Source: an uncultured Chlorobiaceae bacterium
GTDB taxonomy: Bacteria > Bacteroidota > Chlorobiia > Chlorobiales > Chlorobiaceae
Direction: 5' to 3'
NCBI GenBank assembly: GCA_903942355.1
Contig: CAJAOR010000152.1
Location: forward strand, 1 to 37,980
Length of the DNA stretch: 37,980 bases
Shown piece after piece: positions 1 through 10,818 of the stretch. The notes under the pieces were generated by a model. It was not told the DNA's origin, did not search any database, and was given only the letters and a program-made list of their open reading frames with translations. The translations under genes were made by a program, and so were the position numbers. Position 1 is the stretch's first letter; each line of letters opens with the position of its first letter.

Positions 1-341
1 GCAAAATTAAGCACCATAAAGAGAGCAAAAGCCGCATTGGCCCTGACTGCCAGGCCAAAAACAAGTCCTAGGCCGATGATGAGTTCTCCTACCGTAACAA
101 TCCATGCGATCGGAAAGGCTAATGGAATGGCAAACTGTTTAAGGTAGATAGCCTGGAAGGAGCTGGCGGGGAGTTCACCAAGCCGACGGATGAAAAACCC
201 CTGCATGAGGTCGCTCCATAGCCACCCCTTTACCAGCTTGTGCCAGAACCCATAAAGAAAAAAGAGGGCAAAAAGATAACGTCCGAAAAGAAAAAGAGTA
301 ATCCCGACAGTTTTTAGAGGATTCTTTTTCATCTTCATCAT
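1..341 (-). CDS. DoxX-family membrane protein (partial, runs off left edge)
   Basis: Manual reverse-strand translation MMKMKKNPLKTVGITLFLFGRYLFALFFLYGFWHKLVKGWLWSDLMQGFF...FPIAWIVTVGELIIGLGLVFGLAVRA; hydrophobic, DoxX/TQO-like pattern; no stop before the window edge. Confidence 0.75.
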   Translation of the reverse strand, partial: MMKMKKNPLKTVGITLFLFGRYLFALFFLYGFWHKLVKGWLWSDLMQGFFIRRLGELPASSFQAIYLKQFAIPLAFPIAWIVTVGELIIGLGLVFGLAVRANAAFALFMVLNF

Positions 342-343
342 GG

Positions 344-1720
344 TTATAGTCCGTTGCGCTCGAAGATGATATCGACACTGTTCTTCAGCTTTTTCAGGAT
401 ATTTTCAGCGCTGAACAGTTCGGCGATCTCATCGGGGTTGATGTGTTTCAGTAACTCTTCATCTTTCAGTACCAGGTCACGCAGGTGTACTTTGGTCGAC
501 CAGCTCTCCATGGCGTTGCGCTGTACCAGACGGTAAGCCTCTTCACGGGTCAGCCCTTTGGCGGTGAGGGCAAGAAGAATGGTTTGTGACGTGGTCAGGC
601 CGTAGGATGAATTGAAGTTCTCCTCCATTCTCTCCGGATAGACGAGAAGGGTATCGAGTGCTTCGCTGAAGGTGCGCAGCATGTAGCAGAGCGCAGTGGT
701 TGAATCGGGCATGATAATGCGCTCAACCGATGAGTGGGAGATATCCCGCTCGTGCCAGAGTGCGACGTTTTCCATGGCAGCCAGGGAGTTCGAGCGAACC
801 ACGCGGGCAAGACCGGTAAGACGTTCAAAGGTGATCGGATTGCGCTTGTGGGGCATGGCGGAACTGCCTTTCTGTCCCTTGCTGAAAAACTCTTCGGCCT
901 CACGCACTTCCGTCCGCTGCAGGTGGCGAAGCTCAACGGAGAATTTTTCGAGAGATGAGGCGATGATGGCCAGGGTCGTGGCAAATTCAGCGTGGCGGTC
1001 GCGCTGGAGAATCTGGGTCGATATAGAGGAGGGTTCGAGACCGAGTTTGCGGCAGACGGCGGCCTCAATATCGGGTGAAAGGTGCTGATAGGTTCCGACT
1101 GCTCCTGAGATTTTTCCTACGGAGATGGTGGCCACTGCCTTTTTCATCCGTTCGAGGTTCCTGAGCATCTCCTGGTGCCATAACAGCAGTTTCAGGCCGA
1201 AGGTTGTTGGCTCGGCATGAATGCCGTGGGTTCTGCCCATTTCAAGGGTGTATTTAAACTCGACAGCCCTTTTCGCAAGAACACCAACCAGTTGCTGGAT
1301 ATCGGCAACCAGAATTTTGCCGGCATCACGCATCTGCATGGCAAGGCAAGTATCGACAACATCCGAAGAGGTCAGGCCTTCGTGAATATAACGGGAATCG
1401 GGACCGACATGATTGGCGACGTTGGTCAGAAAAGCTATGACATCATGCTTGGTCTCTTTCTCGATCTCAAGAATTTCGGGGACATTGAAAGAGGCTTTCT
1501 TCCTGATCATCTCAAGCGCCTCAGCCGGCACAAATCCGGCTTCCATACGTGCTTCGACAGCGGCAATTTCAAGCTGTAGCCAGCGTTCAAATTTGGCCTC
1601 TTCTGTCCAGATAGCTGCAATGTCTTTGGGTGAATAGCGTGGTATCACTTGTTGGGTTCGGTTTAGGGTGTTGTCGTAAAGCCAGTTCAATATAGTGACC
1701 GGATCCATGAAAAACCACAT
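344..1720 (-). CDS. purB: Adenylosuccinate lyase
   Basis: 458 aa ORF; fumarase/ASL signature [33 protein letters not shown]. Confidence 0.96.
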   Translation of the reverse strand: MWFFMDPVTILNWLYDNTLNRTQQVIPRYSPKDIAAIWTEEAKFERWLQLEIAAVEARMEAGFVPAEALEMIRKKASFNVPEILEIEKETKHDVIAFLTNVANHVGPDSRYIHEGLTSSDVVDTCLAMQMRDAGKILVADIQQLVGVLAKRAVEFKYTLEMGRTHGIHAEPTTFGLKLLLWHQEMLRNLERMKKAVATISVGKISGAVGTYQHLSPDIEAAVCRKLGLEPSSISTQILQRDRHAEFATTLAIIASSLEKFSVELRHLQRTEVREAEEFFSKGQKGSSAMPHKRNPITFERLTGLARVVRSNSLAAMENVALWHERDISHSSVERIIMPDSTTALCYMLRTFSEALDTLLVYPERMEENFNSSYGLTTSQTILLALTAKGLTREEAYRLVQRNAMESWSTKVHLRDLVLKDEELLKHINPDEIAELFSAENILKKLKNSVDIIFERNGL

Positions 1721-1748
1721 TTTCGGAAAAGAGCTGGGTTATGGCTTT

Positions 1749-3209
1749 TCACGCTTTTTTAGTTTCATTACTCAGTTCGCGGTGTATTTGCCGGATGTAG
1801 TCGAGAGCGGCATCACGGCTGTAGGGAATGAGCCCGTCAATAACGGCATTTTCCATCCTTTTCTTGATCATTCCGACCATCTTTCCTTCTGTCAGGCCGA
1901 GCGTTGTCATGATATCCTCGCCGCTGATAGGGGGGCGCCATTTGGCAAGCTGGTCTTTTTCGCCAACTTCGGCTATTTTTTCTTCAACATGGTTAAAGTT
2001 GCTCATGATCTGGGCAACTTTTCGCGGGTTTTTGCTGGTGACGTCTGCCCGACAGAGGCTCATGAGGTCCTGAAGATCCTCTCCTGCATCAAACATAAGG
2101 CGCCTGATGGCCGAATCGGAGATTTCCTCTTTCGACAAGGGGATCGGCCGGTGATGGAGACGCACCATTTTCTGGACATAGGCGAGCGGATCGAGCGGCC
2201 AGTGCATCTGCCGGAATATCCTGGCTACGATTTTCGGGCCAACGGCATCATGGCCGTGGAATGTCCATCCAGCGCTTTTCGTGAAGCGTTTTGTCGCAGG
2301 CTTTGCAATATCGTGCAGCAACGCGGCGATTCTGAGCCAGAGGTTGCTGGAGTGTGCAGCAACATTATCGATAACCTGAAACGTGTGGAAGAGGGTATCC
2401 TTGTGCCCCATTCCGTCAACCTGTTCAATACCGGCCATGGCAACAACTTCCGGCAGAATCTCCTTCAGCACTCCGGTTTCATAGAGGGTAATCAGTCCCG
2501 TTGACGGGCGGGAGGAGAGCATTATTTTAAAAAACTCATGGCTTACTCTCTCCATAGAAACAATCCTGATTCTTTCGCGCATGCTCTTCATGGCCTCAAT
2601 TACTTCAGGGAGCAGCCTGAAATTAAGCTGGGCAGCAAACCGGGCAGCCCTCATCATGCGTAAAGGATCATCGGAAAAGGTCTGCAGTGGATCAAGCGGG
2701 GTTCTCAGGATTCTGGACTCTATATCCTTCATACCCTCAAAGTGGTCGATGATCTGGTTCCGCCCTTCGCTGTTGAGCACGAGGGCCAGCGCATTGATCG
2801 TGAAATCCCTGCGTGAAAGATCGTCATCGAGTGTCCCGATGAGGGTTACCGGTTTTCTTGAATCGCTGTTGTACGATTCTTTGCGGGCACCGACAAGTTC
2901 AACCTTGAAGGTTCCCAACAGGTCTGAAAGCTCAAGCTGTGCGGTGCGGAAGCGCTCAAAAAGGACGAAATTCCGGCCGTTCAGTTCGTCACGTACCGCT
3001 TTTGCAAAAGAGACCGGATCATCGGTGATCATAATATCGATATCGGTACAGGATCTCTGCATGATCATGTCGCGGACATATCCGCCGACAAGGTAACAGC
3101 CGATCCCGCTTTTATCGGCCATGTCGCCGATACGGTAGAGGATCTCCGGTATAGGGCTCTGTGAGCTTGTTGTCATTACCTGTTGTTTGTCAGTGCCAGG
3201 GTCAATCAT
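1749..3209 (-). CDS. cca: CCA tRNA nucleotidyltransferase / poly(A) polymerase family with HD domain
   Basis: YLVGGYVRDMIMQRSCTDIDIMI nucleotidyltransferase motif; RRDFTINALAL; HD motif LLHDIAKPATK. Confidence 0.92.
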   Translation of the reverse strand: MIDPGTDKQQVMTTSSQSPIPEILYRIGDMADKSGIGCYLVGGYVRDMIMQRSCTDIDIMITDDPVSFAKAVRDELNGRNFVLFERFRTAQLELSDLLGTFKVELVGARKESYNSDSRKPVTLIGTLDDDLSRRDFTINALALVLNSEGRNQIIDHFEGMKDIESRILRTPLDPLQTFSDDPLRMMRAARFAAQLNFRLLPEVIEAMKSMRERIRIVSMERVSHEFFKIMLSSRPSTGLITLYETGVLKEILPEVVAMAGIEQVDGMGHKDTLFHTFQVIDNVAAHSSNLWLRIAALLHDIAKPATKRFTKSAGWTFHGHDAVGPKIVARIFRQMHWPLDPLAYVQKMVRLHHRPIPLSKEEISDSAIRRLMFDAGEDLQDLMSLCRADVTSKNPRKVAQIMSNFNHVEEKIAEVGEKDQLAKWRPPISGEDIMTTLGLTEGKMVGMIKKRMENAVIDGLIPYSRDAALDYIRQIHRELSNETKKA

Positions 3210-4240
3210 TCAATGAGAGCTGCATTGGCAGCAATTTCATCAACGATTTTGCCTGCAACCATAATTGCCCGGCGGCCGTCGAAGGAACTGACGGTTGGCG
3301 GAATGTTGTTTCTGACGGTATTGATAAAATGTTCAAGTTCCTCGCGCAACGCATTTGTTTTTGGAACTTCAGGGATAATATGGTCGAGCACCTTTCCCTG
3401 CATGGTCTCATGGATTTCACCAAACTGTTCAAGTATTTTACGCGCTGCAAAAGATTTCAGCGGATTTCTCGAAGATGCCTCACCCTGTTTTACAAGCCTG
3501 AATACCTCCGATTTGCCAGTTGTCAGATCAAGCGAGGCATAGCTTTTCGGGTCGGTACAAAAAAAACGGAGCTTGCGCATTTTGCTGCGGCTCAGTCTGC
3601 TTGCGGTAATATTTGCGGTTGCACCGTTGACAAAATCGATTCTTGCTGTCGCCATGTCAAGCTTGTTGGAGAATACCTTGACACCCGAAGCGGCAATATG
3701 TTTGATTTCGGATGGTATGAGCGAGAGCACCAGATCGATGTCATGTATCATGAGGTCAAGTACCACGGAAACATCGGTAACCCGTTGTGAAAAGCCGCTC
3801 AGTCGTTCAGCCTGAATATACATCGGACGTCCGATATAAGCCTCTACCGCTTGAAGTGCCGGGTTGAAGCGTTCAATATGGCCGACCTGAATGTGTACCC
3901 TGTTTTCTGCTTCGAGACGAATCAGTTCGTCAGCCTCTTCAACCGTTGTGGTTATGGGCTTTTCAATAAAGAGGTGTAACCCTTCGCGCAGCAGTGTGCA
4001 GGCGATCTTGTAATGAGAGCTTGTGGTGGTGGCAATGATGGCCGCGTCGCAAGTTTTGGCCAGAAGATCAAGGGAACTGAAGCAGGGAACACTGTATTTT
4101 TTTGCAATTTCTTCTGCTCGCTTGCTGTCGAGATCAAAGATACCGGCGCAATGAAGATCACTGCAACCCTGCGCGATTTCCGTCAGAAGCTTTGTGTGAA
4201 ACTCTCCAAGCTTTCCTACTCCGATAACGCCAATCTTCAT
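3206..4240 (-). CDS. Gfo/Idh/MocA-family NAD(P)-dependent oxidoreductase
   Basis: N-terminal Rossmann IGVIGVGKLGEFHTKLL, EKPITTTVEEADELI, GHIERFNPA; stop overlaps the cca start by 4 bp. Confidence 0.88.
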   Translation of the reverse strand: MKIGVIGVGKLGEFHTKLLTEIAQGCSDLHCAGIFDLDSKRAEEIAKKYSVPCFSSLDLLAKTCDAAIIATTTSSHYKIACTLLREGLHLFIEKPITTTVEEADELIRLEAENRVHIQVGHIERFNPALQAVEAYIGRPMYIQAERLSGFSQRVTDVSVVLDLMIHDIDLVLSLIPSEIKHIAASGVKVFSNKLDMATARIDFVNGATANITASRLSRSKMRKLRFFCTDPKSYASLDLTTGKSEVFRLVKQGEASSRNPLKSFAARKILEQFGEIHETMQGKVLDHIIPEVPKTNALREELEHFINTVRNNIPPTVSSFDGRRAIMVAGKIVDEIAANAALIE

Positions 4241-4282
4241 AATGTTCGTTCCTGCATCAATAATGTGGCTGGATAAGTTCTT

Positions 4283-5587
4283 TCAGCTGTTGCTTGCTTC
4301 AGTCGAAGGTTCAAGGGCTTCAATTTTATACTTGAAAAGGCTAAGTGCAATTGCTGCTCCCGCAACGGTCAGAATGCCGGCCACAATATAGGGCGCATGA
4401 AAGTTCATGCCGTAAAGGATACTGCCGCTGAAGGGCCCCATGATACGGGCAAATGAGTTGACTGACTGTGAAAGACCGAGAATCTGCCCCTGCTGCTGTT
4501 TATAGCTGTAAAGCGAGATCAGGGAAAGATTGATGGGTGCAACCAGACTGGTGCCGATAGCAAAAAAGAAGAGGATCACCAGCCCGATTGAAAAAAGCGA
4601 GCTCTGAGGTGCGAAAGGAACAAAAAAGACACCGATAAAGGTGAAGAGGTGGCCCCAGAGGAACAGCTTGTGCTCGCCAAGTTTTTTGATGAGTTTTCTG
4701 ATAAGACCACCCTGCACCACGACAGACCAGACCCCGACATAGGCAAAGATGTAGCCGATCTGCTCGTCAGTAGCCTTGAAGTACTCTTTCCAGAGGAGAA
4801 TGGAGGCGACCTGCATATTCACGATGGCAAACGTGTAGATATAGTTTGACGTCATGAGCAGGGCAAGGGGGCGTGAACTGAAGGTCAGTTTCAGTCCGTC
4901 AACATACTCGACTCGTTTTTCATCCAGAAAATGGGAGACCGATCGCCGGGGTTCGCTGTCGAGTGGCCGTTTTTTCAGAAAGCCGAACGCCATCTTCTGT
5001 GCATTCCTGTTTGACTCGGGGAGCAAAAAGATAGCAAGGATAAAGTCGATAAAGATCAGAGAGGCGGCAACATATCCAACGACAGGAATACCATAATTGT
5101 GTTTTAAAAATCCGCCGAGTACCGGGCCGATAATGAAGCCAATTCCAAAAGCAGCTCCGATCATGCCCATCGCACTTGAGCGGTTTTTGCTGTCGGTGAC
5201 ATCGGTGATATAGGCCTGCGCCGCAGCAATATTAGCCGATCCGATACCTGACAGTCCCCGAGCAAAAATAAGCAGCGCAATAGTGGATGCCTGCGAAAAA
5301 ACCAGATAAGAGAGTGCCGTGATAAAAATACTGATCAGCATAACCGGTCGCCGGCCGATTTTGTCGCTCAGTTTGCCCCAGAGAGGGGAAAAGATAAACT
5401 GCATGATCGAAAAAATTGCAGCAATCAGTCCGATCATGAACGGACTTGCGTGAAGAAACTTGGCATAGGTCGGCAGAAGAGGCAGCACAATTCCGAACCC
5501 GATCAGGTCCAGTAAAACCGTCAACAGTAAGATGACCAGTGGAGAGCGCTTCATGCCGTGCATTTTGTTTTGTTCCGCTAAAGCCAC
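4283..5587 (-). CDS. MFS transporter (drug-efflux/TetA-like)
   Basis: 434 aa, ~12 hydrophobic segments; [19 protein letters not shown] motif A. Confidence 0.9.
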   Translation of the reverse strand: MALAEQNKMHGMKRSPLVILLLTVLLDLIGFGIVLPLLPTYAKFLHASPFMIGLIAAIFSIMQFIFSPLWGKLSDKIGRRPVMLISIFITALSYLVFSQASTIALLIFARGLSGIGSANIAAAQAYITDVTDSKNRSSAMGMIGAAFGIGFIIGPVLGGFLKHNYGIPVVGYVAASLIFIDFILAIFLLPESNRNAQKMAFGFLKKRPLDSEPRRSVSHFLDEKRVEYVDGLKLTFSSRPLALLMTSNYIYTFAIVNMQVASILLWKEYFKATDEQIGYIFAYVGVWSVVVQGGLIRKLIKKLGEHKLFLWGHLFTFIGVFFVPFAPQSSLFSIGLVILFFFAIGTSLVAPINLSLISLYSYKQQQGQILGLSQSVNSFARIMGPFSGSILYGMNFHAPYIVAGILTVAGAAIALSLFKYKIEALEPSTEASNS

Positions 5588-5635
5588 AAAGATAAAAAAA
5601 TTAACGCCGATTCTGACAGGGGAGCGGCGAAAAAA

Positions 5636-6553
5636 TCAGGGGGCGGGTTTCTTCTCTGGATAAATTATTCGGTGTAACTGTGCAATCCCTTCAAGCACTC
5701 TCGGTCCGGGACGGAGAAAAAGGCTGTTGTCGAACCGGTCATAAACCTGACTGTGCCGGACGGCTGAAATAGTGCTCCATCCGGGACGGTTCATGACATT
5801 ATCTACAGCAGAGGATTTTTTTGCCATATACATGCAGGCAATGACATCGGGACTTTTTTCAATGACCCACTCCTGAGATATCTCAAAATAATCCTTGTTC
5901 ACGACGTCACCGATATTCCGGCCACCGGCGTAAGCAATCAGTGCCGAGGTATAGCTTCCTTTTCCGCCTGTCCAGAACGGATCATTCCAGATTTCAAGAT
6001 AGACACTTTTTTTGCTCTTCAGGTTTTGTGCCGTTTCTTTGAACATCGCAAGACCCTTACTGAGAGAGAGCGCCAGGCTGTCAGCCTCTCTGGTGTGGCC
6101 GGTCAGTTTTCCCAGTTTTCTGAGGGTAGCAGGGATATCGTCAGGGCTTTTGCAGGTGATGCTCTCTCTCTGAATGCCCAAAGCCGATATTTTTTTCCCC
6201 ATCTCCTCATCGGCCAGATCGACATCAACCACCAGATCAGGATGGATGGAGGCAAGCATCTCAAGCGAAGGGCGTCCAAAGGCTCCAACGACGGGCACTT
6301 TGGCTGCAGCCGCAGGCCAATCGCAGGCGCTGGTTCTGCCGACAAGCTGATCGCCGGCACCAATAGCAAAAATCATCTCAGTCAGGCTTGGTGCAAGGCT
6401 CACCATGGCAAGCTTGCCGGTAGGATGCTGATGTTCATTCGGCTTTTTTGTGCATCCCGCTGCCAGAAGCAGGAGTATTGAAAAAAAAACAGGAAAGACG
6501 GTTTTAGCGCGGAAGTTGATTCGCATAGTGCTGAATGATCTGCAGGTTTTCAT
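5636..6553 (-). CDS. btuF: Cobalamin ABC transporter periplasmic substrate-binding protein, BtuF-like
   Basis: Lipoprotein-like signal [38 protein letters not shown] and [24 protein letters not shown] typical of BtuF/TroA-like binding proteins. Confidence 0.8.
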   Translation of the reverse strand: MKTCRSFSTMRINFRAKTVFPVFFSILLLLAAGCTKKPNEHQHPTGKLAMVSLAPSLTEMIFAIGAGDQLVGRTSACDWPAAAAKVPVVGAFGRPSLEMLASIHPDLVVDVDLADEEMGKKISALGIQRESITCKSPDDIPATLRKLGKLTGHTREADSLALSLSKGLAMFKETAQNLKSKKSVYLEIWNDPFWTGGKGSYTSALIAYAGGRNIGDVVNKDYFEISQEWVIEKSPDVIACMYMAKKSSAVDNVMNRPGWSTISAVRHSQVYDRFDNSLFLRPGPRVLEGIAQLHRIIYPEKKPAP

Positions 6554-6602
6554 ATCTATGGCTTTCTACTACATTCTTATTCGTGACCTTTCTGTATAAG
6601 TT

Positions 6603-7382
6603 TTAAAGATTTAAAGGGCTAACTTCACGCCGTATGCGTTTTGAGAATACCTGCATTGAGAAATCAGATTCATCCAAGTATTTGTGGGCTATCTGGTAAA
6701 CGTTCTTCCATGACGTGAACGAATACTGGGACGCTCCAGACATTTGGGCATTATTGTTGTCGAGACCGAGCTTACATACAACGACTTCAGGTCTTGATTC
6801 AAAACCTAAATCAGCATAAAGGAGCTCTGCCCATACCTTCCCAATATTCTCCGTCCTTTCAAGCTGTTTTTCATCGAATGGCATGGTGTATTTCGCCTCA
6901 AAGATATACAGGGTATCATCAACACAGATGACCAGATCAGGTTTAGCGTTGAATATTGCTTGGAGTGATCCATAAACCTGTCTATCCCCCGGTTTTTCAA
7001 GTTTACCAGCTTCTTTGAGCTTGTAAGCGATTTGTTTCGGATGGGTTTTCCATGGTTGACGCAACTCTTCTGGCTCCAGTTCGGAAAATTTTGTGAATTC
7101 GCCGGTCGCCACCCCTTCCTGGCTAGCAATCAACTCGCAAAGATCTTCCAGGAAATTGGCACTTTCTGGTTTTCCAGTGGCCATATTTTTCCGGACTTTT
7201 CTTTCGTAGTAGGCATCTCGTACCAGCGCAGCTTCACAATAGACGCGAGGAGATCCAATGAAGTCAATCCCGAGAAATTCCTTAAGAGGCCGCCAATTTG
7301 GTTGATCTTCGAGAAGAAGTCTGAACAAGTGTGCGCACAAGTCCCGCTCTTCACGGTTGTATGCCAAATAATCAAAGTTCAT
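6603..7382 (-). CDS. Hypothetical protein with probable PD-(D/E)XK nuclease-like core
   Basis: 259 aa; motif KPDLVICVDDTLYIFEAKYTMP (D...ExK); located beside the HsdR-like fragment. Confidence 0.6.
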   Translation of the reverse strand: MNFDYLAYNREERDLCAHLFRLLLEDQPNWRPLKEFLGIDFIGSPRVYCEAALVRDAYYERKVRKNMATGKPESANFLEDLCELIASQEGVATGEFTKFSELEPEELRQPWKTHPKQIAYKLKEAGKLEKPGDRQVYGSLQAIFNAKPDLVICVDDTLYIFEAKYTMPFDEKQLERTENIGKVWAELLYADLGFESRPEVVVCKLGLDNNNAQMSGASQYSFTSWKNVYQIAHKYLDESDFSMQVFSKRIRREVSPLNL

Positions 7383-7460
7383 ACGAATATTAGTTGTTTT
7401 TTAGTTCAGCGAGAATCATTATCGTCTTCTGTAATAGGGTAATTCCTATTTTTAAAGGTT

Positions 7461-8483
7461 TTATCCTCGGACAAGCTTGTAACCGATAAAGTAATCGAAA
7501 ACGGCTCGTGCATTTCCACCAATAGAGCGATGCGCTTCGTCTGAGATGACGAGGTCAAAATCTGTTGGCGAAAAGAGCCGCTGGTATTTGTTGTTGAAAA
7601 GCAGTGACTGTACGGTGGTTACAACAATTTCGGCACGACGCCAATCGTCACGATTTTCTTTGTAGACAACGGTTTTATAATCGTTAGCAAGCGCGGCTGC
7701 AAAAGATTTCTTTGCCTGATCTTCAAGTTCGAGGCGATCCACAAGAAAAAGAACTCGCCGTGCATTGCTGGTTTTCAGGAAAAGCTTGATTACAGCAGCA
7801 GCAACAAGTGTTTTGCCTGTGCCTGTAGCCATTTCAAAAAGAAATCGATCCTTTCCATCCTTGACAGTCTTCTGCAAGGCAATAATGGCGTTCAGTTGGT
7901 AGGGGCGCAGGAACCTGAGCTTGTTGGCTTGTATGTAGCCGGGACGTTCAGCCTCATTCTTCCATGCTGCCTCAGCGGAATAGTTCGGGCGCTGTGTCAG
8001 GGCGATATCATCATCTCCAACCTGCTCGTCAATAATGCACTGAGGATCACTGGATACTTTCTGATAGCCAATGACTGAGTCAAGAGTTGGAAAGGATGTT
8101 ATGATGTACGGGTTTCCCCGTTCAAGATCCCAGAAGTAGTGAAGGTTGCCATTTGAGAGAATGACGAACCGGCAGTTCTGGGAGCGGGCATACTTTCGGG
8201 CTTGCTCTTTAGCTGTAAGTGGATTTTTCTCTTCCGATTTTGCTTCAAGAACAATGAAGGGAAAGCCATTGTCGTTGAGAAGAAGAAAGTCAACAAACCC
8301 TCGGGTTACCTTTTCAAAGTTCTCGCCAAGAACGTCAATGTCCTGCGTTGTTATGGTAACCTTTGGCTCAAGCTGAATGTTTGCCCGTTGATTCCCTTCA
8401 GTAAAGAAACGCCTACCGGCAGCTTCAAGCAGCTTGTTGATTTTAATGCGGGCGGCTGCTTCCTTATGCACCATAACGGTCAA
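7461..8483 (-). pseudogene. Truncated type I restriction R-subunit (HsdR-like) / DEAD-box helicase fragment
   Basis: N-terminal nuclease motif GFVDFLLLNDNGFPFIVLEAKSEEKNP, Walker A MATGTGKTLVAAAVI and DEAH box DLVISDEAHRSIGGNARAVFDYF present; ends FIGYKLVRG* where the family normally continues ...KLGLTATP; no second RecA domain. Confidence 0.8.
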
Positions 8484-8701
8484 TGGTTAGCGCTTTTTGG
8501 GATCGAACATAAAACCGTTAAATATACGCATCTTTTTTTCCGTTTACCCCTTTTCCAATGAGGGTCTCCAACGACGGGAAATATGGTGGGACGGACATGA
8601 GCAGGAAAAGACGGCGGTTTTACGCTGAATGTCGATAAGGAATTTCCTGAAGCGACCCCGGGTCGGTGGCGATGTATTTAAAGGTTGCAGGGTGCATCAA
8701 T

Positions 8702-8726
8702 AAAAAGCCCCAGTGCATTACTGGGG
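8702..8726 (-). terminator. Rho-independent terminator downstream of the 8781..9368 gene
   Basis: CCCCAGT (8708-8714)/ACTGGGG (8720-8726) perfect stem followed on the - strand by a CTTTTTA tract. Confidence 0.75.
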
Positions 8727-8780
8727 TTATAATGGAATATACGACGGAGAACACACGCTAATCCATTACTCGCAAGTGAT

Positions 8781-9368
8781 TTAGAAGTTGTATCTCACTC
8801 CAAGCAGGATGTTGCTGCTTGCAAAGGTTGTAATGCTTCCAGTAATATCATTATGATAATTGGATGGCTTGAAATAGCGATAACCCAGATCAACCACCAC
8901 GTTTTTATCTACATTTACGCCGATACCTGCGCCGATTTGCCACGCAAAGAGTGATTTAGTTGTATAATTATTCAGATCAAGACCATGAGGAGAGATGGAC
9001 ACACCGCCGATGCCTCCCATCACATAGGGCGTAACGGTTGAATCATTTATGGCATAATCGTAGTAAGCGTTTGCCATATATGAGAAGTTCGAATAACTGT
9101 CATTATAGGATCGGCCATATACTTGGTCAAAATGGTTGTTCACATAGCTGAGAGCCGCCTCGACTCGGTATCCGTCACCTTTCAATCCGACTGCGCCCCC
9201 AAAAGGTACACTAGTTTTATAGCTAATGACGTAGCCATGCGAGTTACTTGAATTTGCCGGAAACCCCAAGCCGACGTTGGCGCTTACATAAGGAGTTACG
9301 GCCTGAGCAAGCGAAGGGGCTGCAAAAATACCGATAACAATTACCGTCAATAATAATTTGCGTTTCAT
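8781..9368 (-). CDS. Outer-membrane beta-barrel (porin-like) protein
   Basis: Signal peptide MKRKLLLTVIVIGIFAAPSLAQA; alternating beta pattern; C-terminal aromatic ILLGVRYNF typical of OMPs. Confidence 0.85.
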   Translation of the reverse strand: MKRKLLLTVIVIGIFAAPSLAQAVTPYVSANVGLGFPANSSNSHGYVISYKTSVPFGGAVGLKGDGYRVEAALSYVNNHFDQVYGRSYNDSYSNFSYMANAYYDYAINDSTVTPYVMGGIGGVSISPHGLDLNNYTTKSLFAWQIGAGIGVNVDKNVVVDLGYRYFKPSNYHNDITGSITTFASSNILLGVRYNF

Positions 9369-9727
9369 GATTTTTTCCTGGTTTTAATGTCTGTAAAAAC
9401 TCGTGAAACTACTTTTTTGAAGGATATAACTATTGAAACACCACATATACTACTTTATAATTTAATAAAAATAACACTAGATGACATTGAGTGATGGGGT
9501 TGACTTGATTGAATTGGTGGTTTCATAAGGGATAATGGGGTAAAAATCTTTAGGCTGGTCAGCTCAAAAACAAGCCTTCAGATAGCCGATGAAGTCGGAA
9601 GGCTTCACAAGGAGATGCAGGCAGTATCAAAGGGTTCTCATAACGTCGCTGATGGAGATTAGAAGAAGCGTTCTTCCTGTCTGTAATAGTCGGTGAAGTC
9701 GCGTGGGTTTTTGGGATTTGTAACAAA

Positions 9728-10141
9728 TCAACGGTAAAGTATTTTGGAATAATAGGTGCGTATGATGTGCAGGTGATTGAAGGCAAGGGGAAGGGTGAGG
9801 GCCTCATCGAGGGGGAACCATGCAATCTCTTCTACTTCGTCCTCCATAAGTTCTATCGAACCGATACCTTTCCCGTAGAAGGCAAGTGCCACAGCATGAA
9901 AACGGTGCTCCGGAAACACCTCATTAAAATAATGGAGAAAAAGCGGTGAGGCAAAGAGCAGTCCGGTCTCTTCGCGAACTTCGCGTACGACAGCCTCTTC
10001 GGCCGTTTCATAGTCATCAATATGCCCGCCCGGCAGACACCACTGCCCGAGAAAGGGAGGGACACTTCTTTTTGTGAGCAGTATGCAATTGCTGTGATCA
10101 TCAGCCGGAGTGATGATGGCCGCAACGGTAGCTTTTGTCAT
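9728..10141 (-). CDS. NUDIX hydrolase
   Basis: Nudix box GGHIDDYETAEEAVVREVREETGL. Confidence 0.92.
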   Translation of the reverse strand: MTKATVAAIITPADDHSNCILLTKRSVPPFLGQWCLPGGHIDDYETAEEAVVREVREETGLLFASPLFLHYFNEVFPEHRFHAVALAFYGKGIGSIELMEDEVEEIAWFPLDEALTLPLAFNHLHIIRTYYSKILYR

Positions 10142-10322
10142 TTTGACGGTTTATTGAATCTGAATTTTATCAAAGGTTTACCGGTCTCTTTGTCAGGGAA
10201 AATGGTAAAAAAAGATGATTTTTGAAGGATGAAAATATCCGAAGCCTTGCGGATACTTTTTACCAGGCAAAATCGTTATAGCTCAAGACAACCAGAGGAA
10301 AGGTTTTTAACTCTTCAACATC

Positions 10323-10787
10323 ATGGGGGCACATTCCCTTACATACAAACAGTGTATTCCGGTCTCAATCGTGGAAGCATGGGATTTTTTTTCTTCTCCG
10401 GCCAACCTTGCACGGATAACCCCGCCGGAAATGATGTTCGGGATAACCAGTGGCGACGGCAGGCAGCAGATTTATGAAGGGATGCTGATTACCTACACGC
10501 TCTATCCCTTCATGATGCTGCCGGTGCAGTGGGAAACCGAAATAACCAGGGTTGACAAACCGTTTTTGTTCGAGGATCGTCAGAAATCCGGGCCGTATGA
10601 GAGCTGGCATCACCTCCATAAGTTTCGTGAAATTCCGGGTGGCGTTGAAATGACTGATCATATTAACTATGTCATGCCGATGGACTTTTTCGGTGATATT
10701 GTCGATACGCTTATTGTCAGCCGTCGGCTTGAAGAGGTTTTTACCTACAGAAGGGACAAAATAGAAGCGATTTTAGGCCGTATGTAA
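10323..10787 (+). CDS. SRPBCC (START-like) family protein
   Basis: IPVSIVEAWDFFSSPANLARITPPEM...YTLYPFMMLPVQWETEI...HHLHKFREIPGGVEMTDHINYVMPMDFFGDI pattern. Confidence 0.82.
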   Translation: MGAHSLTYKQCIPVSIVEAWDFFSSPANLARITPPEMMFGITSGDGRQQIYEGMLITYTLYPFMMLPVQWETEITRVDKPFLFEDRQKSGPYESWHHLHKFREIPGGVEMTDHINYVMPMDFFGDIVDTLIVSRRLEEVFTYRRDKIEAILGRM

Positions 10788-10818
10788 CCGGATTAAAAGA
10801 TAATAGGGAGAAGCTGCA

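Noticed and set aside
1695-2504. 269-aa + strand ORF opposite cca
   Set aside because: Antisense shadow of a strongly recognised cca gene; no protein-family features in its translation.
9559-9825. Short ORFs in the 9400-9730 intergenic region, including a + frame reading SLQIADEVGRLHKEMQAVSKGSHNVADGD
   Set aside because: The + frame has no convincing start codon and is only ~45 codons; it may be a gene remnant, but I cannot assign it to a family.
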